Shown here one piece after another: positions 24,458-33,180 of a DNA stretch of 64,000 bases. Source of the DNA: Kitasatospora papulosa (GTDB lineage Bacteria > Actinomycetota > Actinomycetes > Streptomycetales > Streptomycetaceae); the NCBI RefSeq assembly GCF_000717245.1, contig NZ_JNYQ01000001.1:124001-188000 (forward strand), in the 5' to 3' direction. Under the pieces are notes generated by a model. That model was not told the DNA's origin, made no database searches, and was given only the letters and a program-made list of their open reading frames with translations. Position 1 is the stretch's first letter. The number at the start of each line of letters is the position of its first letter. Position numbers and translations under genes: made by a program.

Positions 24458-25144
24458 ATGACAAGTGAGAACCCGGACATGCGTGCCTCCGACGCGGAAC
24501 GCGAGCGGGTCGCCGAGACCCTGCGGGAGGCCGTGGCCGAGGGCCGGCTGGAGATGGACGAGTTCGAGCAGCGCCTCGATGCGACGTTCAAGGCGCGTAC
24601 GCACGGGGAGTTGGTGCCGCTCGTACGCGATCTCCCGGCGTCGGGCGGGCCGGTGGCCGGACGGAAGGCGTCGTCGGCGAACTGGCCCGCACGGATCGGT
24701 GGTGCTCCCACGTCGTCGGGGGCGTTCGCCTTCTGGGGCGGGTTCAGCCGCAAGGGCCGCTGGACGGTCGGGCCGAGGTTCACCGCGTTCGCGATGTGGG
24801 GCGGCGGCGAGATCGACCTGCGTGAGGCGCACTTCGCGGAGCGGGACGTGGTGATCCGCTGCTTCACGATCATGGGCGGGATGCAGGTGACGGTGCCGCC
24901 GGACCTGAACGTCCAGGTCAACGGCCTCGGGATCATGGGTGGCTTCGGGGAGCACTCCAAGCTCGACGAGGAGCCGGAGCCGGCGCCGGACGCCCCCCGG
25001 GTGAGGATCACCGGGTTCGCGCTGATGGGCGGGGTCGGTGTGGAGCGCAAGCGGAGCAAGGCGGAGAAGCGGCGGCTCCAGGAAGAGGAACGCCAGCGGC
25101 TGGGGAAGCCGGACGCGGGGGACGGGCGCAAGGAGCTCGGCTGA
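24458..25144 (+). CDS. DUF1707 protein with LiaF-like C-terminal domain
   Basis: A 228 aa soluble protein. Residues 5-60 are a DUF1707 (SHOCT-like) helical domain (MRASDAERERVAETLREA, LDATFKARTHGELVPLVRDL). The C-terminal half has repeated beta segments with the MGG motif (FTIMGGMQVTV, GIMGGFGEHS, ALMGGVGVERK), which resembles the LiaF C-terminal cell-wall-stress domain. A central Gly/Ser linker and FWGGFSRKGRWTVGPRF join them. Role unknown. An antibiotic- or membrane-stress function is inferred only from the LiaF likeness. Confidence 0.8.
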   Translation: MTSENPDMRASDAERERVAETLREAVAEGRLEMDEFEQRLDATFKARTHGELVPLVRDLPASGGPVAGRKASSANWPARIGGAPTSSGAFAFWGGFSRKGRWTVGPRFTAFAMWGGGEIDLREAHFAERDVVIRCFTIMGGMQVTVPPDLNVQVNGLGIMGGFGEHSKLDEEPEPAPDAPRVRITGFALMGGVGVERKRSKAEKRRLQEEERQRLGKPDAGDGRKELG

Positions 25145-25156
25145 TCCCGCCGGGGT

Positions 25157-25186
25157 GCGAAGGCCGGGCGGACGCCCGGCCTTCGC
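25157..25186. terminator. Terminator between DUF1707 and GDSL hydrolase genes
   Basis: A stem of up to 14 bp (25157-25170 with 25173-25186, GCGAAGGCCGGGCG) between two convergent genes. The apparent 2-base loop must open by one or two pairs. Confidence 0.7.
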
Positions 25187-25198
25187 GTGGTGCGCGGG

Positions 25199-26461
25199 TC
25201 AGAAGGCGTCCGCCTTCGGTGTCCCGTCGACCGTGCCGAGGTCGACGGCGCGGCCCAGGGCGCGGTACCCGGCGTCGTTGAAGTGCAGCCGGTCGCCCGA
25301 GTCGTACTCCGGCAGGATCCGGTTGGGCGCGTACGGGTCGCGCACGGCCTTGTCGAAGTCGACGAACGCGTCGAAGATCCGGCCGGAGCGGATCTCCTGG
25401 TTGACCGCGAGGCGCACGTCGTTGCGTTCGGGTGTCCACGTCGAGAAGCCCTCGAAGGGCGTCAGGGTCGCGCCGACGACCCGGAGCCCCTGGGCGTGCG
25501 CGCGCTCGGTGAGGGCACGGAGCCCGGCGGTGATGCGCCTCGGGTCCGGTTCCTGGGGGAGCTGCTGCACGTCGTTGATGCCGAGCGCGATGATCACGGT
25601 CTTCGCTCCGCTGACGGACAGGACGTCGCGTTCGAAGCGACTGGTGCCGCTCAGGCCGCCGAGGTGCTTCACGCCGCCCACGGTGAGCGGACTGTCGCGC
25701 AGGATGCGGTTGCCCGCTATCCCCTGGTTGGCGATTCCGTAGGTGTGCCGGAGGCGGTCGGAGAGGACGTCCGGCCAGCGCGCGTTGGCGTCCGTGGTGG
25801 AGCCGCTGCCCGCGGTGAGGGAGTCGCCGATCACGACGATCGCGCCGGGGGAGGCCGCGTTGCGGACGTCCACGGCGGTCAGGTAGCGCCACCGGGTGGT
25901 GCTCCAGGTGCCGTGGTCGTCGGCCAGGAACGACGTCTGGTGGGTGTTGGGGTGCTGGGTGACCGGCCCGGAGGCGTACGGGGTGCGGAGGGTGACCTCG
26001 AGGTCGGCGTCGGGGGCGACGGGGACGACGACGGGGTCGCTGACGACCTGCCGTCCCGCGGCGACGGTGACGGTGGCCCGCCCCTGGAAGGTCACCGGGC
26101 GGGTGTTGACGGCGGCCCGGTCGATGACCAGCGGGGCCGAGCCGAAGAGGTTGGACAGGGTGATGCGGGCGGCGTCCCCGCCGACACTGGTGTGCACGAC
26201 GTTGCGGATGGTCCGGCCGGGGTAGCCCTGTCCGGCGGCGGGCTCCGCGCTGACGGGTGCTCCGGTCCAGGTGGCGACCCAGGTGCCGAGGGAGTTGGCC
26301 GGTGCGGCGGGGTTGCGGGCCGCGGTGTGGCTCTGGGACCCGCTCAGCGGTGTCTGCCGCTCCTCGGTGATCAGCGTCGTGCCGATGGCGACGGCGGTGG
26401 CGAGCGTCGCGGTGCCTGCTGCGAGGGCGATGAGCAGGGCGTAGCCCTGGCGCCTGGGCAT
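25199..26461 (-). CDS. Secreted SGNH/GDSL-family hydrolase
   Basis: A 420 aa exported esterase-like protein. The N-terminal hydrophobic segment YALLIALAAGTATLATAVAIG acts as signal peptide or anchor. The SGNH blocks are visible: nucleophile Ser in VVIGDSLTAGSGS, the Gly block around GVKHLGGLSG, Asn in IIALGINDVQQLP and the catalytic Asp-His in GDRLHFNDAGY. A beta-rich region before the catalytic domain is typical of Streptomyces SGNH proteins. The ATG at 26461 is chosen because AAGGAG lies 11-16 bases upstream and the signal peptide begins there. Confidence 0.88.
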   Translation of the reverse strand: MPRRQGYALLIALAAGTATLATAVAIGTTLITEERQTPLSGSQSHTAARNPAAPANSLGTWVATWTGAPVSAEPAAGQGYPGRTIRNVVHTSVGGDAARITLSNLFGSAPLVIDRAAVNTRPVTFQGRATVTVAAGRQVVSDPVVVPVAPDADLEVTLRTPYASGPVTQHPNTHQTSFLADDHGTWSTTRWRYLTAVDVRNAASPGAIVVIGDSLTAGSGSTTDANARWPDVLSDRLRHTYGIANQGIAGNRILRDSPLTVGGVKHLGGLSGTSRFERDVLSVSGAKTVIIALGINDVQQLPQEPDPRRITAGLRALTERAHAQGLRVVGATLTPFEGFSTWTPERNDVRLAVNQEIRSGRIFDAFVDFDKAVRDPYAPNRILPEYDSGDRLHFNDAGYRALGRAVDLGTVDGTPKADAF

Positions 26462-26605
26462 CTGCGGTGATTCTCCTTGCGGTGTTCGGCCCGGTGTTCG
26501 GGTTGCTCTCATGATGCGACAGGCCGCGGGGAACTAGACGTGCGGCCCAGGAGTAGACGAGGCAGGGACAATGCGTACGGCACGGCGTGACGCGTACGCG
26601 GACGG

Positions 26606-27955
26606 GTGGAGCGGATGGAACAGGACGCGGGACAGGGAACGGCGCCCGGGACGGACGGCCCCGGGGACATCCGTCCGAGGCCGACGCCCGGCGGGTTCGC
26701 GTACACCGCCGCCGACGAGGAGAAGCGGCGCGGTGTGCGCCGTATGAAGACCACCGCCACGGGTCTGCTCCTGCTCGTCGCGCTCGTGTACGTCCTCGCC
26801 ACCTGGGCGAAGAACGAGGGTGTGGGCGGCTGGCCGGGCTACGTCGCAGCGGCCGCCGAGGCCGGAATGGTGGGTGCGCTGGCGGACTGGTTCGCCGTCA
26901 CGGCGCTCTTCAGGCGCCCGCTCGGCCTGCCCATCCCGCACACCGCCATCATTCCTACCAAGAAGGACCAGTTGGGGGAGTCACTCGGTTCCTTCGTGGG
27001 CGAGAATTTTCTCTCCGGAGACGTCGTTCGTGACCGAATTCACGCTCTGGGCGTCGGTGCGCGGCTCGGGACGTGGCTGGCGGACCCGGCTCACGCGGAC
27101 CGGGTCACCGCCGAGCTGGCCACCGCGCTGCGCGGGGCGCTGACCGTCCTGCGGGACTCCGACGTGCAGGCGGTCGTCGGGGAGGCGATCACCCGGCGGG
27201 CGGACGCGGCGGAAGTCGGTCCGGGGATAGGGAAGATGCTGGAGCGGATCGTCGCGGACGGCGGTCACCGCAGGGTCGTCGATCTCGTCTGCGTACGGGC
27301 GCACGACTGGCTGGTCCTGCACGGGGACTCCGTGATGGACGCGGTGCAGGGCGGGGCGCCGGGCTGGACGCCGAGGTTCGTGGACAAGCGGGTCGGGGAG
27401 CGGGTCTACAAGGAGCTGCTGCGGTTCGTCACGGAGATGCGCGACATGCCGGGCCATCCGGCACGTGGGTCGATCGACACGTTCCTGACGGACTTCGCGG
27501 CCGACCTCCAGACGGACTCGGACACCCGGGCCCGGGTGGAGCGGCTGAAGTCGGAGATCCTGGGGCGTGGCGAGGTGCAGGACGTCATCGCGTCCGCCTG
27601 GTCCTCCGTCCGCTCGATGATCATCGCGGCTGCCGAGGACGAGCGGAGCGAGCTGCGGATGCGGGCGCGGGCGTCGCTGATGTCGCTGGGCGCCCGGCTG
27701 GCCTCCGACGAGCGGCTGCAGGGCAAGCTGGAGGGCTGGCTGGAGGACGCGGCGGCGTATGTCGTCACGACGTACCGCACGGAGATCACCTCGCTGATCA
27801 GCGACACGGTGGCCGGCTGGGACGCGGACCAGACGTCGAAGAAGATCGAGGCGCACATCGGCCGTGACCTGCAGTTCATCCGGATCAACGGAACCGTGGT
27901 GGGCGCGCTGGCGGGGCTGGCGATCTATTCGGTGTCGCACGCCCTGGGGGGCTGA
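26606..27955 (+). CDS. DUF445 family membrane-associated protein
   Basis: A 449 aa DUF445 (YheB/YjiN-like) protein. The N-terminal disordered stretch leads to RMKTTATGLLLLVALVYVLA (TM), then the signature AAAAEAGMVGALADWFAVTALFRRPLGLPIPHTAIIP, here in residues 85-125. A long alpha-helical body follows and a terminal hydrophobic helix (GTVVGALAGLAIYSVSHAL) closes it. Function is unknown for the family. The start could be GTG 26606 or ATG 26615. It is divergent from the GDSL hydrolase gene. Confidence 0.86.
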   Translation: MERMEQDAGQGTAPGTDGPGDIRPRPTPGGFAYTAADEEKRRGVRRMKTTATGLLLLVALVYVLATWAKNEGVGGWPGYVAAAAEAGMVGALADWFAVTALFRRPLGLPIPHTAIIPTKKDQLGESLGSFVGENFLSGDVVRDRIHALGVGARLGTWLADPAHADRVTAELATALRGALTVLRDSDVQAVVGEAITRRADAAEVGPGIGKMLERIVADGGHRRVVDLVCVRAHDWLVLHGDSVMDAVQGGAPGWTPRFVDKRVGERVYKELLRFVTEMRDMPGHPARGSIDTFLTDFAADLQTDSDTRARVERLKSEILGRGEVQDVIASAWSSVRSMIIAAAEDERSELRMRARASLMSLGARLASDERLQGKLEGWLEDAAAYVVTTYRTEITSLISDTVAGWDADQTSKKIEAHIGRDLQFIRINGTVVGALAGLAIYSVSHALGG

Positions 27956-28085
27956 CCGGAGGCGTGGCCGTCCTGTCGTACGGACACGCCCCCGGGTCAC
28001 GCGGGGAGTTGCTCTTCAGTACGCACCCCACGGCGCCGTTGTTCAATCCCCGGGGCCTGACTTTCCCGGACGGGGTGGCGTGGGG

Positions 28086-28391
28086 TCAGCGCGCGCTGCG
28101 GCGGGTGACCGCCCAGGAGGCCGCGGCGACCCCGCCCGCCACCGTGAACACGGCGGGCCAGGCGCCGACCTTCTTGGCCAGCGGGTGCGAGCCGGCGAAG
28201 GCGGCGACGTAGGCGACGGTCAGCCCGGTGGCGGCGCGGGCCCCGGCCTGCCGGTTCCACTCGTACGCCGCCACCGAGCCGGCGGCGGCCAGGGCCACTC
28301 CGCCCAGCGGGCGCTTCCTGGTCCAGCGGGCGATTCCGTAACCGCCGAGCAGACCGCCCGCCGCCACTGCCGCTGCCGGGACCTTCGCCAT
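28086..28391 (-). CDS. Small hydrophobic protein of unknown function
   Basis: A 101 aa Ala/Gly/Val-rich protein with up to three short membrane helices (VAAGGLLGGYGIA, GVALAAAGSVAAYEW, AVFTVAGGVAAASWAV) and basic loops. I do not recognise the family. The ATG at 28391 is used. The frame is open further upstream across a basic Arg/Lys stretch. It lies 102 bases downstream of argG on the same strand. The composition fits conserved Streptomyces membrane proteins, but function cannot be inferred. Confidence 0.65.
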   Translation of the reverse strand: MAKVPAAAVAAGGLLGGYGIARWTRKRPLGGVALAAAGSVAAYEWNRQAGARAATGLTVAYVAAFAGSHPLAKKVGAWPAVFTVAGGVAAASWAVTRRSAR

Positions 28392-28492
28392 TGCCGCCAC
28401 CTTCGCTTTCCTGCCTGTACGCCGACGTGTCCGTCCCGCGTCCTCGGATTCCGAGGATACGGTTCCGTGCCGGCGTACGGACGGGGCGCCTG

Positions 28493-29941
28493 TCAGTCGG
28501 TGCCCAGCTCCATCGCGGCGCGGTCCAGCAGCTCGTCGTCGCCGGAGACCTCGCCGCGGGAGGCGATGGCCTGGGCGCCGCCTTCCGGCATGGCGCCGAT
28601 CAGACCGGTCGCCGCCGCCTGGGCCGCGCCGATCAGGGACGGCTGGGCCGAGCCGACGAGGCCGAGGCCGGCGAACTGCTCCAGGCGGGCGCGCGAGTCG
28701 GCGATGTCGAGGTTGCGCATGGTGAGCTGGCCGATGCGGTCCACGGGGCCGAACGCCGAGTCCTCGGTGCGCTCCATCGACAGCTTGTCCGGGTGGTAGC
28801 TGAACGAGGGGCCGGTGGTGTTCAGGATCGAGTAGTCCTCGCCGCGCCGCAGCCGCAGCGTCACCTCGCCGGTGACGGCCGAGCCGACCCAGCGCTGCAG
28901 CGACTCGCGGACCATCAGCGCCTGCGGGTCCAGCCAGCGGCCCTCGTACATCAGCCGGCCGAGACGCCGGCCCTCGCTGTGGTAATGGGCGAGGGTGTCC
29001 TCGTTGTGGATCGCGTTGACGAGGCGCTCGTAGGCGGCGTGCAGGAGTGCCAGACCCGGCGCCTCGTAGATGCCGCGGCTCTTCGCCTCGATGATGCGGT
29101 TCTCGATCTGGTCCGACATGCCCAGGCCGTGGCGGCCGCCGATCGCGTTGGCCTCCATCACCAGGTCGACGGCGGAGGCGAACGGCTTGCCGTTGATCGT
29201 CACCGGGCGGCCCTGGTCGAAGCCGATCGTGACGTCCTCGGTGGCGATCTCGACCGAGGGGTCCCAGAACCGGACGCCCATGATCGGGTCGACGGTCTCC
29301 ACGCCGGTGTCGAGGTGCTCCAGCGTCTTGGCCTCGTGGGTGGCGCCCCAGATGTTGGCGTCGGTGGAGTACGCCTTCTCCGTGCTGTCGCGGTAGGGCA
29401 GCCCGTGGGCCACCAGCCACTCCGACATCTCCTTGCGGCCGCCGAGCTCGGTGACGAAGTCGGCGTCGAGCCACGGCTTGTAGATCCGCAGGTGCGGGTT
29501 GGCGAGGAGGCCGTAGCGGTAGAACCGCTCGATGTCGTTGCCCTTGAACGTGGAGCCGTCACCCCAGATCTGGACGTTGTCCTCGAGCATCGCCCGCACC
29601 AGCAGGGTGCCGGTGACGGCGCGGCCCAGCGGCGTGGTGTTGAAGTAGGCGCGGCCGCCCGAGCGGATGTGGAACGCTCCGCAGGCGAGCGCGGCCAGGC
29701 CCTCCTCGACCAGTGCCGCACGGCAGTCGACCAGGCGCGCGATCTCGGCGCCGTAGGCCTTCGCGCGGCCGGGCACCGAGGCGATGTCGGGCTCGTCGTA
29801 CTGGCCGATGTCGGCGGTGTAGGTGCACGGGACGGCACCCTTGTCGCGCATCCACGCGACCGCGACCGAGGTGTCGAGTCCGCCGGAGAAGGCGATGCCG
29901 ACGCGCTCGCCGGTGGGCAGGGAGGTGAGGACCTTAGACAT
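28493..29941 (-). CDS. argG: Argininosuccinate synthase (long, type 2 form)
   Basis: Condenses citrulline and aspartate with ATP in arginine biosynthesis. The 482 aa size marks the long form, unlike the roughly 400 aa common type. The PP-loop AFSGGLDTSVA is at residues 17-27. Other family blocks are YTADIGQYDEPDI, the citrulline/Asp-binding segment around GDGSTFKGNDIERF, and MGVRFWDPSVEIATEDV. The start is the ATG at 29941. Direct TGCAT/ATGCA-containing repeats lie just upstream and probably form ARG boxes, giving ArgR repression. Confidence 0.94.
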   Translation of the reverse strand: MSKVLTSLPTGERVGIAFSGGLDTSVAVAWMRDKGAVPCTYTADIGQYDEPDIASVPGRAKAYGAEIARLVDCRAALVEEGLAALACGAFHIRSGGRAYFNTTPLGRAVTGTLLVRAMLEDNVQIWGDGSTFKGNDIERFYRYGLLANPHLRIYKPWLDADFVTELGGRKEMSEWLVAHGLPYRDSTEKAYSTDANIWGATHEAKTLEHLDTGVETVDPIMGVRFWDPSVEIATEDVTIGFDQGRPVTINGKPFASAVDLVMEANAIGGRHGLGMSDQIENRIIEAKSRGIYEAPGLALLHAAYERLVNAIHNEDTLAHYHSEGRRLGRLMYEGRWLDPQALMVRESLQRWVGSAVTGEVTLRLRRGEDYSILNTTGPSFSYHPDKLSMERTEDSAFGPVDRIGQLTMRNLDIADSRARLEQFAGLGLVGSAQPSLIGAAQAAATGLIGAMPEGGAQAIASRGEVSGDDELLDRAAMELGTD

Positions 29942-29950
29942 AGGAAGAGT

Positions 29951-29979
29951 ATGCACTCGCGCGCATGTATATGCAAATG
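29951..29979 (-). promoter_or_regulatory. Putative ARG boxes upstream of argG
   Basis: On the minus strand the region reads CATTTGCATATACATGCGCG then CGAGTGCAT. The repeated TGCAT half-sites resemble Streptomyces ARG boxes bound by ArgR. They begin 10 bases before the argG start, so repressor binding would cover the promoter or start site. The AT-rich composition stands out from its surroundings. Confidence 0.5.
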
Positions 29980-30043
29980 CCGTCATCGGAAGGTGTGACC
30001 ACCGGATCCGGGCTTCCTGGGCGCCGGGGGTGTGCACGTGTTT

Positions 30044-30275
30044 ACTCCGAGAGGTGAACGCCTGGGTGCGCCCGGGGTCGGGGCCGGGCGTCCGGCGACG
30101 GCCCGCATCCCCGGCCCCGAAGCCGACCTGCGCGCGGAGTTGATCGCCGGCCGGCTCATCGGCCTGGGCGCCACTCTGAGCCTCCACCGCGAGAAGCCGG
30201 CTCCCTCGCGACACCCGAGCACCTCGCGGACCTCTACGCCCCGGCGCTGCTGCCGCTCCCGGCCGGCCGGCGGTC
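30044..30275 (+). pseudogene. Remnant of a TetR-like regulator C-terminus
   Basis: The 332-base gap between argG and the DeoR gene holds a broken coding segment. One frame gives EADLRAELIAGRLIGLGATL then SLHREK, and a second frame continues SLATPEHLADLYAPALLPL. Joined by a single frameshift near 30200, this resembles the end of a TetR ligand-binding domain (RAEL...GRLIGLG...TPEHLADLYAPALLP). No HTH remains, and no start or complete frame is visible. Assignment rests on composition and pattern only. Confidence 0.4.
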
Positions 30276-31053
30276 ACACCCGCAGGACGTCGATCCCCAG
30301 GCCGGTGAACTCCTCGACGACGTCCTCGGGCGCGTCCCGGTCCGTCACCAGCACCGACACCGCGCCGGTCTCGCACACCTGGGCGAAGGCGCGGCGGCCG
30401 AGCTTGGAGGAGTCGGCCACCACCACGACCGTGCCCGCGCACTCGGCGAGGGCACGGTTGGCGCCGGCCTCGGACTCGTCGTGGGTGGCCGCGCCGAAAC
30501 GGGCGTGCACGGCGTCCACGCCGAGGATCGTGTAGTCCAGGGCGAGGGTGCGCAGGACGGAGTCGACCAGCGGGCCCACGAGTTCGTACGAGTTCGGCCG
30601 GGCGACCCCGCCGGTGACGACGATCTTCACCTGGGGACGGACCGCCAGCTCGTTGGCGATGTTGATCGCGTTGGTCACCACGGTCAGCGCCACACCGCCG
30701 CCCGCGGGTTCCGGCCGCAGCGCCAGCTCCCTGGCGACCTCGGAGGTCGTCGTGCCGCCGTTGAGCCCCACGGTGGAGCCCGTCGGGATCAGCTCGGCCG
30801 CCGCCTTCGCGATCCGCTGCTTCTCGTCGGCCCTGCGGGCCGCCTTGTAGCGCAGCGGCAGGTCGTAGGCGACGGTGCTCACGACGGCCCCGCCCCGGGT
30901 GCGGGTCAGCAGGTTCTGCCTGGCCAGCTCGTCCAGGTCCCGGCGGACGGTGGCCGCGGAGCAGCCGAGCCGTTCGGCGGCGTCGAGTACGTCGATCTGG
31001 CCCTGGTCGCCGAGGATCTCCAGCAGCCGGGTCCATCGTGTGTGTGCCGCCAC
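30274..31053 (-). CDS. DeoR/GlpR-family transcriptional regulator
   Basis: A 259 aa sugar-phosphate-responsive repressor. The N-terminal winged HTH contains the DeoR signature (ILGDQGQIDVLDAAERLGCS, AATVRRDLDELARQNLLTRT), and the C-terminal DeoRC domain contains VGLNGGTTTSEVA, VVTNAINIANELA and TILGVDAVH. It starts at a GTG with GAGGAGG upstream, 27 bases after the class II aldolase gene, and is probably co-transcribed with it. It likely controls that gene in response to a phosphorylated sugar. The operator was not identified. Confidence 0.9.
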   Translation of the reverse strand: MAAHTRWTRLLEILGDQGQIDVLDAAERLGCSAATVRRDLDELARQNLLTRTRGGAVVSTVAYDLPLRYKAARRADEKQRIAKAAAELIPTGSTVGLNGGTTTSEVARELALRPEPAGGGVALTVVTNAINIANELAVRPQVKIVVTGGVARPNSYELVGPLVDSVLRTLALDYTILGVDAVHARFGAATHDESEAGANRALAECAGTVVVVADSSKLGRRAFAQVCETGAVSVLVTDRDAPEDVVEEFTGLGIDVLRV

Positions 31054-31079
31054 CTGGTCCTCCTCGCTCGCTGTGAACC

Positions 31080-31922
31080 CTATCGCCCGGGGCGGGCGAG
31101 GACGTCCAGCAGGCGCGCCACCTCCGCGGCGACCGCGTCGCGGGCCGGCCCGAGGTACCTGCGGGGGTCGGCGGCCTCGGTGTGGGCGTCCAGGTAGGTG
31201 CGGACGGTCCGGGTGAACAGCTTGTTCAGGTGCGTGGAGATGTTGACCTTGGTCATGCCGGCGCGGACCGCCGCCGCGAGGCCGGAGTCCCCGACGCCCG
31301 AGGAACCGTGCAGCACGAGGGGGACCCCCACCACGTCGCGCAGCCGGGAGATGAGCGCGAGGTCCAGGACGGCGTCGCGGGTCAGCATCGCGTGCGAACT
31401 GCCGACGGCCACGGCGAGCGCGTCGACCGCGGTGGCCTCGACGAACGCCTCGGCCTCGTCCGGATCGGTGCGCACACCGGGGGCGTGCGCACCGTCCTTG
31501 CCGCCGATCTCGCCGAGTTCCGCCTCCACCCACACGCCGTGGCGGTGGCAGTAGGCGGTGATCTCGCGCGTCGCGGCGACGTTGTCGGCGTACGGGAGCG
31601 CCGACGCGTCGAACATGACGGAGGTGAAGCCGAGCCGGACGGCCTCACGCACCAGGTCGGCGGACTCCGCGTGGTCGAGGTGCACGGCCACCGGTACGCC
31701 CGCGGCCCGGGCGACGGCGAGCGAGGCGAGCCCGATGGGTTCGAGGCCGCCGTGGTAGCGGGCGGTGTTCTCGCTGATCTGGAGGATCACCGGGAGCCCG
31801 GCCGCTTCCGCCCCGCCCGCGATGGCCTGCGCGTGTTCGATCTGCACGACGTTGAAGGCCCCGACGCCGGTCGCGCCGGTCCGTGCGCCGTGGGTGATCT
31901 CGCCGGTGGATATGAGCGGCAT
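31080..31922 (-). CDS. Class II aldolase (tagatose/fructose-bisphosphate aldolase family)
   Basis: A 280 aa zinc-dependent aldolase. The zinc ligands fit H83 (AVHLDHAESADL), the E around EAELGEIGGKDG, H179 in SSHAML and H208 in VLHGSSG. The latter block VPLVLHGSSGVGD and KVNISTHLNKLF are family signatures. Size and the GEIGGKDG loop place it with KbaY/GatY/AgaY rather than the main glycolytic Fba. Its pairing with a DeoR repressor suggests use in amino-sugar or galactitol breakdown, but no kinase or transporter for it lies nearby. Confidence 0.87.
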   Translation of the reverse strand: MPLISTGEITHGARTGATGVGAFNVVQIEHAQAIAGGAEAAGLPVILQISENTARYHGGLEPIGLASLAVARAAGVPVAVHLDHAESADLVREAVRLGFTSVMFDASALPYADNVAATREITAYCHRHGVWVEAELGEIGGKDGAHAPGVRTDPDEAEAFVEATAVDALAVAVGSSHAMLTRDAVLDLALISRLRDVVGVPLVLHGSSGVGDSGLAAAVRAGMTKVNISTHLNKLFTRTVRTYLDAHTEAADPRRYLGPARDAVAAEVARLLDVLARPGR

Positions 31923-32174
31923 GGGCGTCCTTCGCGGGTGCGGGTTGCGTGAACCCAGGCGAATGGTGCTCGAAGTTGCTCATTTATAGCGCGTTTGAAG
32001 CAGGTTGGAAAACCTCGGGTTTCGATCCCGGTGCGGTTGCGCAGGCGTGACGGCAAGGCTCTCCGCCCTCTCTCGCGCCCGGGGTTGGCTGAATAACTCC
32101 CCCTGCGAGGGCGGGCGTTGTACTTGGATGGTGATCACATACGGCTTCCTAGACGACCTTGCGAGGGTTGATCC

Positions 32175-33110
32175 ATGCCGAACGGAATCGTCCGACTCCA
32201 TCGCTTCGGGGCGGCGCTGGTGATGAGCGGCCTCCTGTCCGCGCTGTCCGCCGCCCCCGGGGTCGCGGCCGAACCGTCCTCCGTGTCAGCGGCGGCGACC
32301 TCCGTCGTCGCGTGGGGCGGGAACAACGACTGGGGCGAGGCCACGGTCCCGGCCGAGGCCCAGTCGGGGGTCGACGCGATCGCCGGCGGGTACTTCCACG
32401 GTCTGGCCCTGAAGGGCGGCAAGGTGCTGGGCTGGGGGGCGAACCTGAACGGCCAGCTGACGATGCCCGCCGCGACGCAGTCCGGGGTGGACGCGATCGC
32501 GGCCGGGAACTATCACAGCCTGGCGCTCAAGGACGGAGAGGTCATCGCCTGGGGCGGCAACGAGGACGGTCAGACGACCGTGCCCGCCGAGGCCCGTTCC
32601 GGGGTGGACGCGATAGCGGCCGGCGCATGGGCGAGTTACGCGCTGAAGGACGGCAAGGTCATCGCCTGGGGCGACGACAGTGACGGCCAGACCACCGTGC
32701 CCGCCGAGGCCCAGTCGGGCGTCACCGCGCTGGACGGGGGCGTCTACACCGCGCTCGCCGTGAAGAACGGCGGGGTGATCGCCTGGGGCGACAACTACTT
32801 CGGCCAGACCACGGTTCCCGCCGAGGCGCAGTCCGGCGTGGACGACGTCGCGGGCGGCATCTTCCACAGCCTGGCGCTGAAGGACGGCAAGGTCATCGCC
32901 TGGGGCGACAACCGTTACAAGCAGACCACGGTGCCCACCGAGGCCCTGTCCGGGGTGTCGGCGATCGCCTCCGGCGAGTGGTACAGCCTGGCGCTCAAGA
33001 ACGGCAAGGTCATCGCATGGGGCAGTTCCCGGACGGCTCCGAGCTCCGTGCAGTCCGGTGTCAGCTCCATCGAGGCGGGGCCGAACGCGGCTTACGCCCT
33101 GAAGGGCTGA
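32175..33110 (+). CDS. Secreted RCC1-like beta-propeller protein
   Basis: A 311 aa exported protein. A signal peptide (residues 1-34, hydrophobic core around RFGAALVMSGLLSALSA, cleavage near GVAAEP) precedes seven tandem repeats of about 39 residues covering nearly the whole mature chain. Each has the form VIAWGDNxxGQTTVPAEAQSGVDAIAGGxFHSLALKDGK. Seven blades fit one closed RCC1-type propeller. The blades are shorter than eukaryotic RCC1 repeats. No catalytic domain is attached. RCC1-like propellers usually bind proteins or ligands, and the target here is unknown. Confidence 0.85.
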   Translation: MPNGIVRLHRFGAALVMSGLLSALSAAPGVAAEPSSVSAAATSVVAWGGNNDWGEATVPAEAQSGVDAIAGGYFHGLALKGGKVLGWGANLNGQLTMPAATQSGVDAIAAGNYHSLALKDGEVIAWGGNEDGQTTVPAEARSGVDAIAAGAWASYALKDGKVIAWGDDSDGQTTVPAEAQSGVTALDGGVYTALAVKNGGVIAWGDNYFGQTTVPAEAQSGVDDVAGGIFHSLALKDGKVIAWGDNRYKQTTVPTEALSGVSAIASGEWYSLALKNGKVIAWGSSRTAPSSVQSGVSSIEAGPNAAYALKG

Positions 33111-33121
33111 GGACCGCGCGA

Positions 33122-33154
33122 GCAGCCGCCCCCGGTGAGTCCGGAGGCGGCTGC
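33122..33154. terminator. Terminator between RCC1-like and Excalibur genes
   Basis: A stem of 9 bp plus 4 bp across one mismatch (33122-33135 with 33141-33154, GCAGCCGCC/GGCGGCTGC) between two convergent genes. Confidence 0.65.
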
Positions 33155-33180
33155 CGAGGCGGTGAAGGGGGAGCGGCCGC

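Noticed and set aside
21861..24464. Long minus-strand open frame opposite the ABC-2 operon
   Set aside because: Arg/His/Pro/Gln-rich shadow; the plus strand encodes the clear transporter set.
31922..32000. Defined DeoR operator before the aldolase gene
   Set aside because: The region is AT-rich with a TATAAA, but no repeated operator half-sites could be assigned.
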